Positions 42,733 through 53,515 of a stretch of 64,000 nucleotides of DNA are shown piece by piece. Source of the stretch: Deltaproteobacteria bacterium (GTDB lineage: Bacteria > Desulfobacterota > Desulfobacteria > Desulfobacterales > Desulfosarcinaceae). The first letter of the stretch is position 1. Every line of letters starts with the position of its first letter. The notes beneath the pieces are model-generated. The model was not told the origin of the DNA, ran no database searches, and worked only from the letters and a program-made list of their open reading frames with translations. The stretch spans positions 310,001 through 374,000 of the forward strand of contig JAKALP010000001.1 in the NCBI GenBank assembly GCA_021824175.1, read 5' to 3'. The translations under genes and the position numbers were made by a program.

Positions 42733-44514
42733 ATGGGACATTTTAAGGTCAGCCAGAAAGACATAATGTTTATTCTAAAGGAACAGCTCAACTATGGCCG
42801 TCTATGTGAGTTGCCTCGCTACCATGAGCACAATGAAAAGGTGCTCGATCTGTTGGTAAAAGAGGCCATTGGATTTGCTAAAGGGGTGGTCGATCCGCTT
42901 AATGAAATCGGAGAAACCATTGGGCTGAGGTTTGAAAAGAACCAGGTTTTATGCCCGCCTGAATTTAAGACAGCTTTCAAGAAATACGGTCAGGATGGAT
43001 ATACAGCTGCGGCGCGCGATTTGGAATATGGCGGCCAGGGGTTCCCAGGTATGCTGCGCATTGTGATTAACGACATTATGTACGGTGCCTGTCAATCCTT
43101 CAATATGGCGCCCAGTCTCACCCATGGCGCGGCTCACTTGGTGGAAAGCTTCGGCACCAAAGAGCTGGCGGAAACTTATGTGCCCAAGATGTTCGACGGT
43201 ACTTGGGCCGGTACAATGTGTCTGACGGAACCCAATGCCGGTTCCAACCTAGCGGCCTTGGAAACCATGGCATATCCTGAGGGTGATCATTATAAAATCA
43301 AAGGTAACAAGATCTTTATCTCCTGGGGCGAGCACGATTTGGCGGATAACATTATTCATCTGGTACTGGCCCGGATAGAAGGCGAACCTGAGGGGGTCAA
43401 AGGGATCTCTCTTTTCGTTGTTCCGAAAGTGCGTGTCAATGCTGATGGTTCTCTTGGGGAAGCTAACGATGTGATCTGCACAGGAATTGAAGAAAAATTG
43501 GGGTTGCACGCTTCAGCCACGGCTGCATTGACCTTCGGGGCTAAAGATGGCTGTATCGGCTATCTTTGCGGGCAGAAAAACATGGGGCTGGCGCATATGT
43601 TTCAGATGATGAACGCAGCCCGCATCAATACTGGTGTAAGCGGCATGGCCATGGCCAGCGCGGCATACTTGAATGCCCTGGCATACACAAAAGAACGGGT
43701 TCAGGGAAAGGATGTGGCCGGGCGCCATTCTGGAGACGTCACCATCATCACCCATCCGGATGTGCGTCGTATGCTGCTGTGGATGAAAGCAGCTATAGAC
43801 GGCATGCGCTCCATGATTTACACGGGCGCCTTCTGGGCCGATTTGGGCAATGATCTGCCAACAAGCGATAAGAAACAGCACTACACTGATCTAACTGATC
43901 TGATGACGCCCATCATCAAGGCCTACTGCTCCGATCTCGGCTTCCGGGTCTGCGAGACCGCTATGCAGTGCCTGGGCGGATATGGCTATTGCAAGGACTA
44001 TCCCATAGAGCAGTATTTACGCGACTCCAAGATAATGTCCCTATACGAGGGGACCAACGGCATTCAGTCGATCGATCTCATGGGTCGTAAAATTACTATG
44101 CGTGATGGTGCTTGCCTGAAGGCCTTTAAAGCAGAAATGGAGTCATTTTGCCAAACCCATCGTGAACACTCCGAGTTGGGTGACCGTGTCCGCGCCTTAT
44201 ACGGAGTATTCCAGCGCCTGGTGGAGATGGCCGAAGAGATGCGCCAACGAATGAAAAAAGATCCACTGCAGTGGGCGTCGTATACTTATCCGGCGTTAAT
44301 CGCGTTTGGCGAAGTAGTCATGTGTTGGCGATTGCTGGATATGGCTATTATCGCGGCGGAAGCGCTGAAAAAGAAATCTTCTGAATTTTATCATGGGAAA
44401 GTACTTCAGGCCACCTTCTTTGTAGATACCACTTTGCCCCATACGATGGCCACCATCGAGACCTCTCTGAGGCCGGGCCGGGAGATAGTAGAAATTCCAG
44501 ATGGAGCATTTTAG
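42733..44514 (+). CDS. Acyl-CoA dehydrogenase, long (DmdC-like) type
   Basis: A 593-residue flavoprotein that would oxidise an acyl-CoA to the enoyl-CoA. Recognised regions: CLTEPNAGSNL and FISWGEHDLADN (FAD and substrate contacts), the long C-terminal helical extension (about 470-593) typical of the ~600-residue ACAD subfamily, and the active-site segment SLYEGTNGIQSIDLMGRK with the catalytic Glu. The ATG at 42733 follows an AAGGAG site. Transcription is probably sigma-54 dependent from the promoter at 42636. The substrate is unknown; long-ACAD relatives include DmdC (3-methylthiopropionyl-CoA dehydrogenase). No electron-transfer flavoprotein genes adjoin it. Confidence 0.93.
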   Translation: MGHFKVSQKDIMFILKEQLNYGRLCELPRYHEHNEKVLDLLVKEAIGFAKGVVDPLNEIGETIGLRFEKNQVLCPPEFKTAFKKYGQDGYTAAARDLEYGGQGFPGMLRIVINDIMYGACQSFNMAPSLTHGAAHLVESFGTKELAETYVPKMFDGTWAGTMCLTEPNAGSNLAALETMAYPEGDHYKIKGNKIFISWGEHDLADNIIHLVLARIEGEPEGVKGISLFVVPKVRVNADGSLGEANDVICTGIEEKLGLHASATAALTFGAKDGCIGYLCGQKNMGLAHMFQMMNAARINTGVSGMAMASAAYLNALAYTKERVQGKDVAGRHSGDVTIITHPDVRRMLLWMKAAIDGMRSMIYTGAFWADLGNDLPTSDKKQHYTDLTDLMTPIIKAYCSDLGFRVCETAMQCLGGYGYCKDYPIEQYLRDSKIMSLYEGTNGIQSIDLMGRKITMRDGACLKAFKAEMESFCQTHREHSELGDRVRALYGVFQRLVEMAEEMRQRMKKDPLQWASYTYPALIAFGEVVMCWRLLDMAIIAAEALKKKSSEFYHGKVLQATFFVDTTLPHTMATIETSLRPGREIVEIPDGAF

Positions 44515-44920
44515 TATCTGTAATTTGAGCCATCGATCTGGTGGTTTTTGATCCAGCATGCGCGCAGCCCTGCCGTGGAAGCTTGTTTATTGTGCTTACG
44601 ACATGGCTGCCGCTTGTTTTTTAAGATAACGCAGACGATTTGTAATTACTTTTTAATGATCATTGGAGAGTGCGTGAACAAAGAATCTATATCAATTACA
44701 GGCTATCACAATAATGATCAGATTAGATGGAGAGGTGGAATAAGAAAATGAATTGCAAATAGACAAGTGCAATTTCGAGAATCGAATTCCTTCCAATGCA
44801 AGATATGTAGAGGGCTCATTCCCTGAATAAAAAAGGCCTTGCGCGAGTCAAGCTTCCCAATTATTAATTTCTTAGTGATCTGAAATGGAACTACGATTGC
44901 CGCCAAAATGAGGAAGCACG
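44515..44920. other. Intergenic region, nothing recognised
   Basis: 406 bp between the acyl-CoA dehydrogenase and LD-carboxypeptidase genes. Short open frames here have no ribosome-binding sites or coding character. No hairpin terminator or promoter stands out. Confidence 0.4.
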
Positions 44921-45835
44921 GTGCTCAAAATAGTCCAAACTTCTGCTATTAAGCCGCCACGCCTTAAACCTGGCGCTACCATCGGTATTGTTGCGCCGGC
45001 TAGCCCATTTAACACAGAATTTTTTGAACAGGGCGTAACGGTTTTGGAAACCATGGGCTACCATGTGCGTCTGGCCGATGGCCTATTTGCTGCCCAAGGC
45101 TACTTGGCGGGACCTGATACCCAACGGGCGACCCAGATACATGCCATGTTCCAAGATGATTCGGTGGATGCGGTCATGTGTGCGCGTGGCGGATTTGGCT
45201 GCACCCATCTTCTACCTTTATTGGATTTTGAGCTCATCCGGCTCAATCCCAAACCTTTCATCGGCTTCAGCGATATTACTATCTTACATCAGGCATTTTT
45301 TCTTAGAACCGGTTTGGTTACTTTTCATGGTCCTTTGGTATGCACGCTTCGAAATAGTGATGAGGTCAGTCGTGACAGTTGGCAGCAGGCCTTGACGCAC
45401 GATCAGCCACTCTGTTTTCAGACCCAGGCCAGTCAATCTATTCGTTCAGGCAGGGCAGAAGGCATGCTGGTGGGCGGGAATTTGTCAAACTTATGCCATT
45501 TGGTGGGGACCCCATTCTCAGTCAATTACCGTGACTGCATTCTGTTTATCGAAGATACAGGCGAAGCCCTCTACCGTATTGATCGTATGTTAACACAAAT
45601 GTGGATGGCCGGTTGCCTTGATGGCGTGGTTGGAGTCGTGCTCGGGAATTTTGAAAATTGCGGCTCTGAAGAAGGCCTTCGAGATTTGATCGGCGCGCAA
45701 TTTAAAAACATTCCAATTGCTGCTGGACTGATGGCCGGGCATGGGGAGCCCAATTTAACACTGCCCTTAGGGCTTCCGGCACTATTGGATGCCAATGCCG
45801 GACGGTTGACCCTTCTAGAATGCGCTACTGCTTAA
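44921..45835 (+). CDS. ldcA: LD-carboxypeptidase (peptidase S66)
   Basis: A 304-residue cytoplasmic serine peptidase that removes the terminal D-Ala from muramoyl tetrapeptides during peptidoglycan recycling. S66 landmarks are seen: RLKPGATIGIVAPASPF at the N-terminus, MCARGGFGCTHLLPLLD, the nucleophile in KPFIGFSDITIL, the Glu in LFIEDTGEALYRIDRML and the His in GLMAGHGEPNLTLPLG. The start is GTG 44921 with a GAGG site. Only 4 bp separate it from the next gene, a serine hydrolase; the two likely form one unit. The relative MccF (microcin immunity) cannot be excluded, but recycling is the simpler call. Confidence 0.9.
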   Translation: MLKIVQTSAIKPPRLKPGATIGIVAPASPFNTEFFEQGVTVLETMGYHVRLADGLFAAQGYLAGPDTQRATQIHAMFQDDSVDAVMCARGGFGCTHLLPLLDFELIRLNPKPFIGFSDITILHQAFFLRTGLVTFHGPLVCTLRNSDEVSRDSWQQALTHDQPLCFQTQASQSIRSGRAEGMLVGGNLSNLCHLVGTPFSVNYRDCILFIEDTGEALYRIDRMLTQMWMAGCLDGVVGVVLGNFENCGSEEGLRDLIGAQFKNIPIAAGLMAGHGEPNLTLPLGLPALLDANAGRLTLLECATA

Positions 45836-45839
45836 TAGC

Positions 45840-46955
45840 ATGACCACTCATTTAAATACTGTGAGCACGGGTATGAGCCGCGATTTCAGCCATGCGGATA
45901 GACTCATGCGCGAAGGTGTGCATCGAGGCATCTTTCCCGGCGCTGTGCTGCTGGTGGCAATGGAGGGAGCAGTTGTATTTCAGCGGCCTTATGGCCTTGC
46001 CGATCTCTTCTCGGGCCGTATCATGAGCTTGGACACCTGTTTTGATTTGGCTTCGCTGACCAAACCTTTGGCCACGACTCTTGTAGTGATGTATTTGGTC
46101 CAACAGGGCAGATTGGAACTGGATCGTCCGGCCTGTTTTTACTGGCCACCGTTAGGTTCGATGGATAAAGATCAGATCACCCTGCGGCACCTATTAAGTC
46201 ACCGTTCAGGGTTGCCTGCCTGGCGGCCTTATTACCTGAGGCTAAGAGACATTGCGCCCGATCAGCGGATATCAAAGTTGCAGCACGAAGTGATTTCAGA
46301 ACCCCTATGTTCCCCGCCTGGAAAAAGGGCGGAATATAGCGATATTGGGTTCATGATCCTGCAATGGGTGGCCCAAGCGGTGACAGGTCAGCCCCTGGAT
46401 CTTCTCTTCCAGTCGCTAATCCTTGAACCATTGAAGGTAAAAGATATCTTCTACAGCAATCCTGCCCGTAAATCATTTGATCGACTCTATGCCGCTACAG
46501 AGTTTTGTCCCTTGCGCGGACGTCTTCTGATGGGTGAAGTCCATGATGATAATGCCCATGTGATGGGCGGTGTGGCTGGGCACGCTGGCTTATTTGGCAC
46601 TGTTGGCGCGGTGTGGGAGCTATTGCAGGGACTATCGAATGCGGATCAAGGCAGAAGCATTCACCGCCTTTTTGATCAGCGCATCATTCAGCAGTTCTTT
46701 CAGCCCCAGTCTCAGAGTACCTGGGCTCTGGGGTTCGACACTCCTTCACCGACAAACTCCAGTGCTGGGAAGTATTTCAGGCCGGATGGTGTGGGGCACT
46801 TGGGATATACAGGCACTTCATTTTGGATGGCACGAAGCCGTAATATTGTGATAGTTTTGTTGACCAATCGGGTCCATCCGACCCGTTACAATTTTGGGAT
46901 CAAGGAGTTTCGTCCACAATTGCATAATGCCATTATGCAGAATTTCGCCAGATGA
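45840..46955 (+). CDS. Serine hydrolase of the beta-lactamase/class C family
   Basis: A 371-residue protein without an obvious signal peptide. The SxxK motif is SLTK (in FDLASLTKPLATTL, about residue 72), the YxN/YSD-type motif is AEYSDIGFMIL, and a GTSFWM segment near the C-terminus stands in for the third motif (K/H-T/S-G). These are features of class C beta-lactamases, esterases and D,D-peptidases acting via an acyl-serine. Paired with the LD-carboxypeptidase gene, a role in wall recycling or D-amino peptide cleavage is plausible but not proven. Confidence 0.85.
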   Translation: MTTHLNTVSTGMSRDFSHADRLMREGVHRGIFPGAVLLVAMEGAVVFQRPYGLADLFSGRIMSLDTCFDLASLTKPLATTLVVMYLVQQGRLELDRPACFYWPPLGSMDKDQITLRHLLSHRSGLPAWRPYYLRLRDIAPDQRISKLQHEVISEPLCSPPGKRAEYSDIGFMILQWVAQAVTGQPLDLLFQSLILEPLKVKDIFYSNPARKSFDRLYAATEFCPLRGRLLMGEVHDDNAHVMGGVAGHAGLFGTVGAVWELLQGLSNADQGRSIHRLFDQRIIQQFFQPQSQSTWALGFDTPSPTNSSAGKYFRPDGVGHLGYTGTSFWMARSRNIVIVLLTNRVHPTRYNFGIKEFRPQLHNAIMQNFAR

Positions 46956-47214
46956 ATTTGCTGATCGGGTGAGTTGGCGACAATTACGGTCTCGGTTATT
47001 CTGAATCGCTATCTTTGAGAGGAATGTCTTCGCAACATGTTGTCCATTACCAATTTCTCACGCAATTTCCATAATTTACTCTTGAAAATGGCCCATATTT
47101 CTGGTACCCACAAGATAGCCTCCAAAAAGAGGTCCAAGTCATGTCACCCTTGGCAATTCGTTCCACCAGGAGGCGGCGCTTAAAAAGCGATGAGGCCAAT
47201 CACTTAGAAAATAG

Positions 47215-48270
<1,056 letters not shown>

Positions 48271-48274
48271 CTCG

Positions 48275-49102
48275 ATGTTCACCAAGCAGATGGCGTTGAT
48301 CATTGTACTGATCGTGCTGATCACCCTTAGCATTTTGCTATTGCAGCTCAGCAGTCGCCAACCTTATCCCACCCACGGCCAAGGGCGCTGGGCCATCGCG
48401 GTTGTCGCCCCATTTCAAAACATGATTAGCAGCGCCAGCCGAAGCCTTCGAGATATTTGGGAACACTATTTTTATCTGATCAATGTGGCGAATGAAAATG
48501 AAGCGCTGCGCTATAAGGCCCAACACATCCCCGCCTTGGAACACAGCTACGAAGAGTTACGTCAGGCCAATGACCGATTGCGTAAACTGTTATCCCTAAG
48601 TGAAAACTTGGCCAAGCCTTCCATTGCCGCTCAAGTTGTGGGTAAAGACCCTTCCCCATGGTTTCAAACCGTCTTAGTCGATAAGGGGCGTGAAGATGGG
48701 GTGGAGATCGGTCACCCAGTTATCCACCCTTTGGGTATCGTGGGGATAGTTGTTGAAGTCACAGGGCACTATGCCAAGGTGATGCTGATCACTGACCCCA
48801 ACAGCGCGGTGGATGCCCTGGTTCAAAAAAGCCGGGCGCGAGGCATTATCAAAGGGGGAACTTCTGGCTATTGTGTGTTGAATTATGTGATGCGCAAATA
48901 CGATATTAATGTTGGCGATACGATCATTTCTTCAGGTATGGATGGAGTGTTTCCAAAAGGAATGCCCATCGGGCAGGTGGCAGGAGTAGAAAAGAGGGAA
49001 GCGGGCATTTTTCAAGAAGTGACGGTTGCCCCCTATGTTGATTTTGAGCGTCTGGAAGAGGTTCTTATCGTACCCATTCACAAATCCCCCAATCCATCAT
49101 GA
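48275..49102 (+). CDS. mreC: Rod shape-determining protein MreC
   Basis: A 275-residue bitopic inner-membrane protein: an N-terminal helix (about 8-24), a periplasmic coiled coil (about 60-100, NENEALRYKAQ ... YEELRQANDRLRKLL) and two beta-barrel domains with VGKDPSPWFQTVLVDKG and GDTIISSGMDGVFPKGMPIG. MreC links MreB filaments to RodA/PBP2. It overlaps mreD by 4 bp and lies in the order mreB-mreC-mreD. Confidence 0.95.
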   Translation: MFTKQMALIIVLIVLITLSILLLQLSSRQPYPTHGQGRWAIAVVAPFQNMISSASRSLRDIWEHYFYLINVANENEALRYKAQHIPALEHSYEELRQANDRLRKLLSLSENLAKPSIAAQVVGKDPSPWFQTVLVDKGREDGVEIGHPVIHPLGIVGIVVEVTGHYAKVMLITDPNSAVDALVQKSRARGIIKGGTSGYCVLNYVMRKYDINVGDTIISSGMDGVFPKGMPIGQVAGVEKREAGIFQEVTVAPYVDFERLEEVLIVPIHKSPNPS

Positions 49103-49611
49103 CCGTATTATTCTATATAATGGTATCTTTATGCCTGGTGTTGGTCAAAACCACCTTGATTCCAGGTGTCTCCTTGTTTGAGAAATTCTATGATTTATTG
49201 GTTCCCATCATAATTTATCTGAGCTTCTATCGTCGCAAGATAGAAGGCATCCCCATTGTTCTGTTTTTTGGCTTCATCATGGACAGCTTGTGCGGCGGAC
49301 CCATGGGGCTCTATCTTTTTATATACATTTGGCTTTATATGGCCATGCGTTGGATTGCCCAGTATGTTCATACCGGCAGCTTTGTGTTGCTTACCCTAGC
49401 CGTGGCCATCGGGGTTGTATTCGAAATCGGAATCCTGCTTGGTTATATGGTTTTTCTGGCGGTTAATGCCAGTATCCCAGTTGATACACTTCAGACTGTA
49501 GTAATGCAGATCATGTGGGCACTTATTACCGGCCCATTGATCTTGGTCATAATAGGATGGGCCCAAAAGCAATTGGATTCGTGGCGGTTGCGGATCTTTG
49601 CCGACCTGTGA
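49099..49611 (+). CDS. mreD: Rod shape-determining protein MreD
   Basis: A 170-residue integral membrane protein with about five helices and the family segment DSLCGGPMGLYLFIYIW. It partners MreC in the elongasome. It overlaps mreC (ATGA) and is followed by a 190-bp gap before mrdA. Confidence 0.92.
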   Translation: MTVLFYIMVSLCLVLVKTTLIPGVSLFEKFYDLLVPIIIYLSFYRRKIEGIPIVLFFGFIMDSLCGGPMGLYLFIYIWLYMAMRWIAQYVHTGSFVLLTLAVAIGVVFEIGILLGYMVFLAVNASIPVDTLQTVVMQIMWALITGPLILVIIGWAQKQLDSWRLRIFADL

Positions 49612-49801
49612 GCCGCGCAGTCATCACAAACCGTTGCAAAAAAGGACTTTGGGCAACAAAGACATTTTTGAATTGGCCTGTAATTGGTCCATTTTGCCCA
49701 TCGACTTGATCCAATGATGGGGATAACTGGGCCACCCCTAACACTATTATTTAAGCGGATCGATAAATCAACAGTTCGACTAGCCAGCCAACCAAAACGA
49801 A

Positions 49802-51715
49802 ATGCGAACATACCTACATAGCGTCGACAGTGATTGGTTTAATCAGCGGTTAGTCGGCGTGTTCGTTACCGTTCTGGCCATCTTCATCTTGCTAGCGGTT
49901 CGCCTGATCTATTTGCAGGTGATTCAGGGCAAAGAGCTTCGGCGGTTATCTGAAATCAACAGCATTCGTTTACAGGATATCGATGCACCCCGGGGGATTA
50001 TCTCCGATCGCAACGGCCATATTTTGGTGGATAACCGGCCTGCCTTTAACCTCTACATCATTTTGAAAGATGCCAAGCCCCTGGATCACACTTTAACGAA
50101 ATTGGCCGGTTTGCTGGCTGAGCCGGTCGAAGCATTAAGAACGACGATTCAAAGCAGCCGTAAAAAAGGAGCCTATGCACCGATTCTTCTCAAGGAAGAT
50201 ATCTCCCGTGACACTTTGGCGGCGGTTGAAGTGCACAAGTTTGAGCTGCCCGGTGTACAGGTGCATGTCACCTCGCGTAGGCACTACCTTTATGAAGGCC
50301 ATGCGGCCCATGTCCTCGGCTACCTGGGGGAGATTAGCTCCGATGAACTGCAATGTCCGCCGTTCGAAGATTGCAAAGGTGGTGACTACGTAGGGAAATT
50401 CGGCATTGAAAAAGCATTTGAGACTGCTTTGCGCGGCAAACGCGGCGGTCAGCAGGTGGAAGTTAATGCCCGAGGGCAGGTTGTGCGTGTTTTGGAGACC
50501 GTGGATGCACAACGGGGGCAGGATATTGTCTTGACGATAGACCAAAGCCTTCAGAGCAGAGCCGAGGAGTTGCTGGCAGGTCAAGCCGGTTCGGCGGTTG
50601 CCATTGATCCGCAAAGCGGGCAAGTCTTAGTGATGGCCAGCAGCCCAGCCTTTAACGCGAATAACTTTGTGAAGGGACTTAGCCGCGATCAATGGAATGA
50701 ACTGATCAGCAATCCATTGCGCCCCTTAGAGAACAAAGCCATTCAGGCGGAATACCCTCCGGCCTCCACCTATAAAATTGTCACCACCATCGCTGGCCTG
50801 GAAGAAGGCGCCATTGATGCCCAGAGCTCTTATTTTTGCCCTGGATATCTCTCTTATGGCAATCGTGCCTATCGGTGCTGGAAAAAAGGTGGTCATGGCG
50901 AGGTACATGTAGTGCGCGCCTTAACCGAGTCGTGCGACGTTTTTTACTATCAAGTGGGGATAGCAGTTGGAGTGGATGGCTTGGCAAAGTATGCAAAGGC
51001 ATTAGGGTTAGGGGCGCCAACAGGAATTAGTTTGGATCGAGAATCCAAAGGGTTAATACCGACTTCGGAGTGGAAACTTAGACGGTTCGGCGTGCCTTGG
51101 CAAGGGGGCGAAACGCTCTCTGTCGCCATTGGACAAGGCTTCAATTTAGTGACTCCGCTGCAAATGGCGGTTTTGGCGGCCGCCGTTGGTAGCGGCGGCG
51201 TCCGGTACAAGCCATACCTCGTTCAATCCGCACGCTCAGCAGACGGTCAAGTGGTGTTCGAACAGAAGCCCGAAGTTGTTGCGAATACTCATTTTAGACC
51301 TGAAACTTTAGCACTGACCTACAAAGGAATGTGGGGGGTGGTCAATGATCCCAGGGGCACGGCCTATTTAATGCGAATTAAGGATGTGCCGTTTTCCGGG
51401 AAAACTGGCACTGCCCAAGTGGTCAGCCGTCCCAAGGACGGTGAAGTGGTCGATCCACAAAGCCTGCCCAAAGACCATGCCTGGTTCGTCGCTTTTGCCC
51501 CTTCGGTCAATCCCACCATAGCGGTGGCGGTGATGATTGAACATGGCGAACATGGTTCGTCCGCTGCCGCCCCAGTGGCCCGGGAGATCATCCGGTTGCA
51601 TTTACATTTGCCCGAAGATAACACCACCAAAATCATTGATCAAAAGACCCGGGAACGAATTGGGGGACTTACAGAGCCAGCGGCTCCTCCAACCGAAGCC
51701 GGTGAGGAGGAATAA
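49802..51715 (+). CDS. mrdA: Penicillin-binding protein 2 (class B transpeptidase)
   Basis: A 637-residue monofunctional transpeptidase of rod elongation. One N-terminal membrane helix (about 17-40) leads to the dimerisation/pedestal domain (DAPRGIISDRNGHILVDN; GYLGEISSDEL), then the catalytic domain with SxxK as STYK in YPPASTYKIV, SxN as SCD in TESCDVFYYQ and KTG in FSGKTGTAQV. A Cys-rich pair (YFCPGYL ... YRCWKKGG) is the zinc/disulfide feature of PBP2 enzymes. It works with RodA, encoded 80 bp downstream. Confidence 0.96.
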   Translation: MRTYLHSVDSDWFNQRLVGVFVTVLAIFILLAVRLIYLQVIQGKELRRLSEINSIRLQDIDAPRGIISDRNGHILVDNRPAFNLYIILKDAKPLDHTLTKLAGLLAEPVEALRTTIQSSRKKGAYAPILLKEDISRDTLAAVEVHKFELPGVQVHVTSRRHYLYEGHAAHVLGYLGEISSDELQCPPFEDCKGGDYVGKFGIEKAFETALRGKRGGQQVEVNARGQVVRVLETVDAQRGQDIVLTIDQSLQSRAEELLAGQAGSAVAIDPQSGQVLVMASSPAFNANNFVKGLSRDQWNELISNPLRPLENKAIQAEYPPASTYKIVTTIAGLEEGAIDAQSSYFCPGYLSYGNRAYRCWKKGGHGEVHVVRALTESCDVFYYQVGIAVGVDGLAKYAKALGLGAPTGISLDRESKGLIPTSEWKLRRFGVPWQGGETLSVAIGQGFNLVTPLQMAVLAAAVGSGGVRYKPYLVQSARSADGQVVFEQKPEVVANTHFRPETLALTYKGMWGVVNDPRGTAYLMRIKDVPFSGKTGTAQVVSRPKDGEVVDPQSLPKDHAWFVAFAPSVNPTIAVAVMIEHGEHGSSAAAPVAREIIRLHLHLPEDNTTKIIDQKTRERIGGLTEPAAPPTEAGEEE

Positions 51716-51795
51716 TATTGGATGAAAACGAACTCTAACCCGGCTCCATTTCGAACCTTAGACCTACTTGTAAACCAACTTGACAGAGGTGGCCC

Positions 51796-52902
51796 ATGAT
51801 CGATCGACGCCTAGTTGAATATTTTGATTGGTGGATGCTATCCCTGACAGTAATTATCGCTGGAATTGGCTTGGTCGTGGTTTATAGTGCCGTCACTGCT
51901 AGTGCCGATAGCCATTTGGCGGGGTTGTTCAGCCGACAGCTGATATGGTACGCGGCGGGTATGGTGCTTATGATTGCTTCTTTCGTTGTAAATTACAAAG
52001 TTTTCGAACGATGGGGGCATCTGGTCTACCTATTCAGTATTCTTCTTTTGGTAGCCGTTATCTTTTTCGGAAAATACGTAGGGGGCTCCAAGCGCTGGCT
52101 GGTGCTGGGGCCATTCTCTGTTCAGCCTTCAGAAATGGTCAAACTTGCCGTTATTATTATGCTGGCAAAATACTACTCCCGTATTGTACGTACTGAAGGG
52201 ATTCGTTTGCGGGAAATGATTGCACCGGTGGTCATCACCATTATACCCTTCGGCCTGATTGTGAGACAACCCGACTTGGGCACAGCAGGGCTCGTCGCTT
52301 TGATTGCAGCCTCCATGACCCTCTACATTAAGATCGAACGACGCACACTGATTGGGCTGTTTACAACGGGCGCTTTAAGTATACCGGCGGTTTGGGTGTT
52401 CCTCAAAGGGTATCAGAAACAACGCATTCTAACCTTCTTAAATCCAGAGCGAGACCCATTGGGCGCAGGATACCACATTATTCAATCCAAGATCGCTATT
52501 GGGTCCGGTATGATCACCGGCAAGGGATTCCTCAAAGGCAGTCAAAATACACTGGAATTTTTACCGGAGCAGCACACCGATTTTATTTTTTCCGTATTGG
52601 CCGAGGAATGGGGATTTGTAGGCACTATTTTTACGCTGATGGTATTCCTGCTGATTGTGATCTGGGGGCTCCAGATCGCCCAGCGTAGCCGCGATCCTTT
52701 CGGGACCATCCTGGCAGTTGGAATTACCTCCATGATCGGTTTGCAAGTAGCCATCAATATTGGCATGGTAATGGGTTTGATGCCAGTGGTGGGCGTGACC
52801 CTGCCTTTTATTAGTTACGGTGGTTCCTCGGTCATCACCATGATGATTGGTGTGGGGTTGCTGCTCAACGTAAGTATGCGGCGGTTTATGTTCGAGAAAT
52901 AA
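51796..52902 (+). CDS. rodA: Peptidoglycan glycosyltransferase RodA (SEDS family)
   Basis: A 368-residue polytopic membrane protein with about ten helices that polymerises lipid II into glycan strands. SEDS signatures: LGPFSVQPSEMVKLAVIIM, QPDLGTAGLV with the functional Asp, and GVTLPFISYGGSSVITMMIG at the C-terminus. A GGTGG-type site precedes the ATG. It is the glycosyltransferase partner of PBP2. The bactofilin gene follows after 49 bp. Confidence 0.96.
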   Translation: MIDRRLVEYFDWWMLSLTVIIAGIGLVVVYSAVTASADSHLAGLFSRQLIWYAAGMVLMIASFVVNYKVFERWGHLVYLFSILLLVAVIFFGKYVGGSKRWLVLGPFSVQPSEMVKLAVIIMLAKYYSRIVRTEGIRLREMIAPVVITIIPFGLIVRQPDLGTAGLVALIAASMTLYIKIERRTLIGLFTTGALSIPAVWVFLKGYQKQRILTFLNPERDPLGAGYHIIQSKIAIGSGMITGKGFLKGSQNTLEFLPEQHTDFIFSVLAEEWGFVGTIFTLMVFLLIVIWGLQIAQRSRDPFGTILAVGITSMIGLQVAINIGMVMGLMPVVGVTLPFISYGGSSVITMMIGVGLLLNVSMRRFMFEK

Positions 52903-52951
52903 AGACGCAAAAATGAGATTTCTAACCCCATTTAAGCTATTAGGAGGATAT

Positions 52952-53377
52952 ATGCTAGGAAAAGAAAAGAGATCGGCCTCCAGCGATTCAACAACGATTT
53001 CCACCCTTTTAGGCCGTGATACCGTCATTGAAGGAACTTTGGCATTCAAAGAAACCATTCGCATCGATGGTCGTATCAGCGGTAAACTCATCAGTAGCGA
53101 TGGGACTGTGATTGTCGGGGAAAATGCATCCTTAGAGGCCGACATTCAAGTTGCCGTAGCCGTAATCCGGGGTAAGATCAATGGCCGAGTTGAGGCCTCA
53201 CAGCGCGTTGAAATCTATGCGCCGGCTCAAGTTAACGGAGATATTTGTGCTCCCAGTATAGCCATCGACTCAGGGGTGGTGTTTAATGGGAATTGTAAGA
53301 TGCAAGCACAACCGCCCAAAAACGTAAAAACCACCAAACCCGACACCAAAGATGTATCGGCAACGCCCAAACAATAG
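52952..53377 (+). CDS. Bactofilin
   Basis: A 141-residue cytoskeletal protein. The start is the ATG at 52952 with a perfect AGGAGG site; the open extension to 52913 is not needed. A short disordered N-terminus precedes the bactofilin core (about 15-120), a right-handed beta helix made of repeats such as TVIEGTLAFKETIRIDGRISG and VIVGENASLEADIQ. A basic/Thr-rich tail follows. Bactofilins polymerise without nucleotide and localise wall enzymes. Its place after mreBCD-mrdA-rodA supports a morphogenetic role. Confidence 0.92.
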   Translation: MLGKEKRSASSDSTTISTLLGRDTVIEGTLAFKETIRIDGRISGKLISSDGTVIVGENASLEADIQVAVAVIRGKINGRVEASQRVEIYAPAQVNGDICAPSIAIDSGVVFNGNCKMQAQPPKNVKTTKPDTKDVSATPKQ

Positions 53378-53398
53378 AAAGAAAATTTTAAAAAACCT

Positions 53399-53428
53399 TT
53401 GACATTCTTAATCGCCAGATGCTATACA
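53399..53428 (+). promoter_or_regulatory. Sigma-70 promoter of the ATP synthase operon
   Basis: TTGACA (53399-53404), 18-bp spacer, TATACA (53423-53428). It lies 88 bp before the b' subunit gene. Confidence 0.8.
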
Positions 53429-53515
53429 GCCCCCTTGCTCATACCTGTGGCGCAAGCGAATTATTTAGTTATTTCAGAGTAATAGATCGTAATCAGCTGA
53501 GCGTGGAGGCCATCT

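Noticed and set aside
44548-44751. Short plus-strand open frame after the acyl-CoA dehydrogenase gene
   Set aside because: No ribosome-binding site, odd composition and no domain.
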